DNA from: Candidatus Cloacimonadota bacterium
GTDB taxonomy: Bacteria > Cloacimonadota > Cloacimonadia > Cloacimonadales > Cloacimonadaceae
DNA length: 32,319 nucleotides
Direction: 5' to 3'
Assembly (NCBI GenBank): GCA_027318475.1
Contig: DAHVPC010000014.1
Coordinates: forward strand, 1-32,319
In this document: positions 31,587 to 32,319 of the stretch, piece after piece
Layout of the letters: every line of letters starts with the position of its first letter
Position numbering within the stretch: the stretch's first letter is position 1
Program-made: the position numbers and the translations under genes
Notes under the pieces: generated by a model
Databases searched by the model: none
What the model was told of the DNA's origin: nothing
The model's input: the letters and a program-made list of their open reading frames with translations, nothing else

Positions 31587-32046
31587 GCAGCTCCGCCATC
31601 AGGTTCAACATTTCCAGAGCGGCAGTCGCGGCGGAGAATCCTTTGTTTCCGGATTTCACACCCGCCCGTTCCAATGCCTGTTCCAGCGTGTCCGTGGTGA
31701 GGACGCCGAAGATCACCGGCTTGGCGCTGTTCAGAGCCACTTGGGCCACGCCCTTGCTCACTTCCGCGGCCACATATTCGAAATGCGGAGTGCCGCCCCG
31801 GATCACCGCTCCCAAACAGATCACGGCATCGAAGTTCTTGTTCTTTGCCGCTTCCTGGGCTATCTGTGGAATCTCAAACGCCCCCGGCACCCACAACACC
31901 GTGATGTCTGTGTCAGGCACGTCGTGCCGCAACAGGCAATCAATCGCGCCATCCATAAGTTTACGGCTGATCAGTTCGTTGAATCTGCTCACTACGAGCG
32001 CGAACTTAAAGCCTTTGGATACCAGGCTACCTTCTATAACTTTCAT
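31570..32046 (-). CDS. ribH: 6,7-dimethyl-8-ribityllumazine synthase
   Basis: 158 aa, standard length. RibH joins 5-amino-6-ribitylaminouracil with dihydroxybutanone phosphate in riboflavin synthesis; family members form pentamers or icosahedra. Seen: 'RFNE' (21-24), 'VPGAFEIP' (53-60), and '[16 protein letters not shown]' (77-92) with the catalytic His H88. The ATG at 32046 follows AAAGGAG. No FMN riboswitch is visible upstream. First gene of the long minus-strand run. Confidence 0.96.
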   Translation of the reverse strand: MKVIEGSLVSKGFKFALVVSRFNELISRKLMDGAIDCLLRHDVPDTDITVLWVPGAFEIPQIAQEAAKNKNFDAVICLGAVIRGGTPHFEYVAAEVSKGVAQVALNSAKPVIFGVLTTDTLEQALERAGVKSGNKGFSAATAALEMLNLMAELRGPKA

Positions 32047-32164
32047 TGTTCTGCTCCTTTATGCAAGGATTTTTCCTTAGATAACCAATTTAATAAAGCC
32101 CATGTTTCTTTCAAGGAAAATCTTTGCATCCCACCGATACTGGCCTTCGCTCCCGCCTCTAGCC

Positions 32165-32244
32165 GTCCATCACTTGTCCATCAAGCCTTAATCAAGCGTT
32201 AATAATTGAGAAGTGATTGACTAGTGATTAAGAAGTGATTAAGG
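32165..32244. repeat. Second copy of the 11-bp-phased palindromic element
   Basis: Units in strict 11-bp register: GTCCATCACTT, GTCCATCAAGC, CTTAATCAAGC, GTTAATAATTG, AGAAGTGATTG, ACTAGTGATTA, AGAAGTGATTA, then AGG. The left half is related to TCAATCACTT units and the right half to AGTGATTGA units of the element at 23555-23633. The arms are more diverged; GCCTTAATCA (32185-32194) and TGATTAAGGC (32236-32245) still pair. It lies about 120 bp upstream of ribH. The rest of 32047-32319 holds no gene that I can support. Confidence 0.8.
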
Positions 32245-32319
32245 CTAATCCCCCGGGGCGAGCAAGAAAACCTGGTGTTCCCTCAAACTTGCGTAATCAG
32301 CCGGGTTTTACTTCAGCTT

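Noticed and set aside
32047-32319. FMN riboswitch upstream of ribH
   Set aside because: No RFN-element core (AGGGTGAAATTCCC-like block and its partners) is present; the region holds the 11-bp array instead.
1-32319. tRNA, rRNA, integrase, transposase or prophage genes
   Set aside because: None seen on either strand; the window looks like ordinary chromosome with small repeat elements rather than a genomic island.

Overview
The window is about 32.3 kb of GC-moderate bacterial DNA, tightly packed with genes and free of rRNA or tRNA genes. Secreted proteins with a signal peptide and a C-terminal 'NYPNP ... SGVYFYR'-type sorting tail (type IX secretion style), an LpxH-like lipid A phosphoesterase and a periplasmic HtrA indicate a Gram-negative-type envelope. 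The gene mix (acyl-CoA dehydrogenase, pyruvate,phosphate dikinase-like protein, gingipain-like C25 protein, subtilase with FG-GAP-like propeller, radical SAM proteins) fits an anaerobic, peptide-fermenting member of the Fibrobacterota-Chlorobiota-Bacteroidota sphere. Cloacimonadota is my best guess. This is inference, because no phylogenetic marker can be aligned here.

Layout. 1-697 (-): the N-terminal part of an HtrA/DegP protease, cut by the window edge. 951-3050 (+): recG. 3131-6415 (+): a secreted subtilase ending in a strong terminator. 12109-6751 (-): a very large PPDK-like protein followed by a long-form GAPDH. 14515-12501 (-): a secreted beta-helix protein and a three-repeat secreted protein. 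14667-16197 (+): a cobalamin riboswitch and a secreted beta-propeller protein. 16284-19221 (+): acyl-CoA dehydrogenase, a mini-PAS protein, queH and an uncharacterised conserved protein, the last three overlapping. 19335-23321 (+): a gingipain-like secreted protein. 32046-23795 (-): a run of eleven genes with mostly 1-14 bp spacing or overlaps: ribH, nusB, glycosyltransferase, radical SAM, PP2C-like/PQQ-like membrane protein, DUF4159, LpxH-like, cyclophilin, PPOX-family protein, a 65-aa protein and a ZIP transporter.

The most interesting part is 14.6-16.2 kb. A cobalamin riboswitch, recognised by its B12 box, the P4/P5 core and a 5-bp L5-L13 kissing complementarity, precedes a secreted YncE-type beta-propeller with a type IX tail. 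This is reminiscent of the Bacteroides surface cobalamin-binding propeller BtuG. The aptamer itself is interrupted in P4 by a 54-nt palindromic repeat insertion; removing it restores an almost consensus core. Other notable items are two copies of an 11-bp-phased palindromic element (23555-23633 and 32165-32244), a PPDK-like protein lacking the PEP/pyruvate barrel but carrying about 860 extra N-terminal residues, and a gingipain-like protein whose catalytic His position reads Glu.
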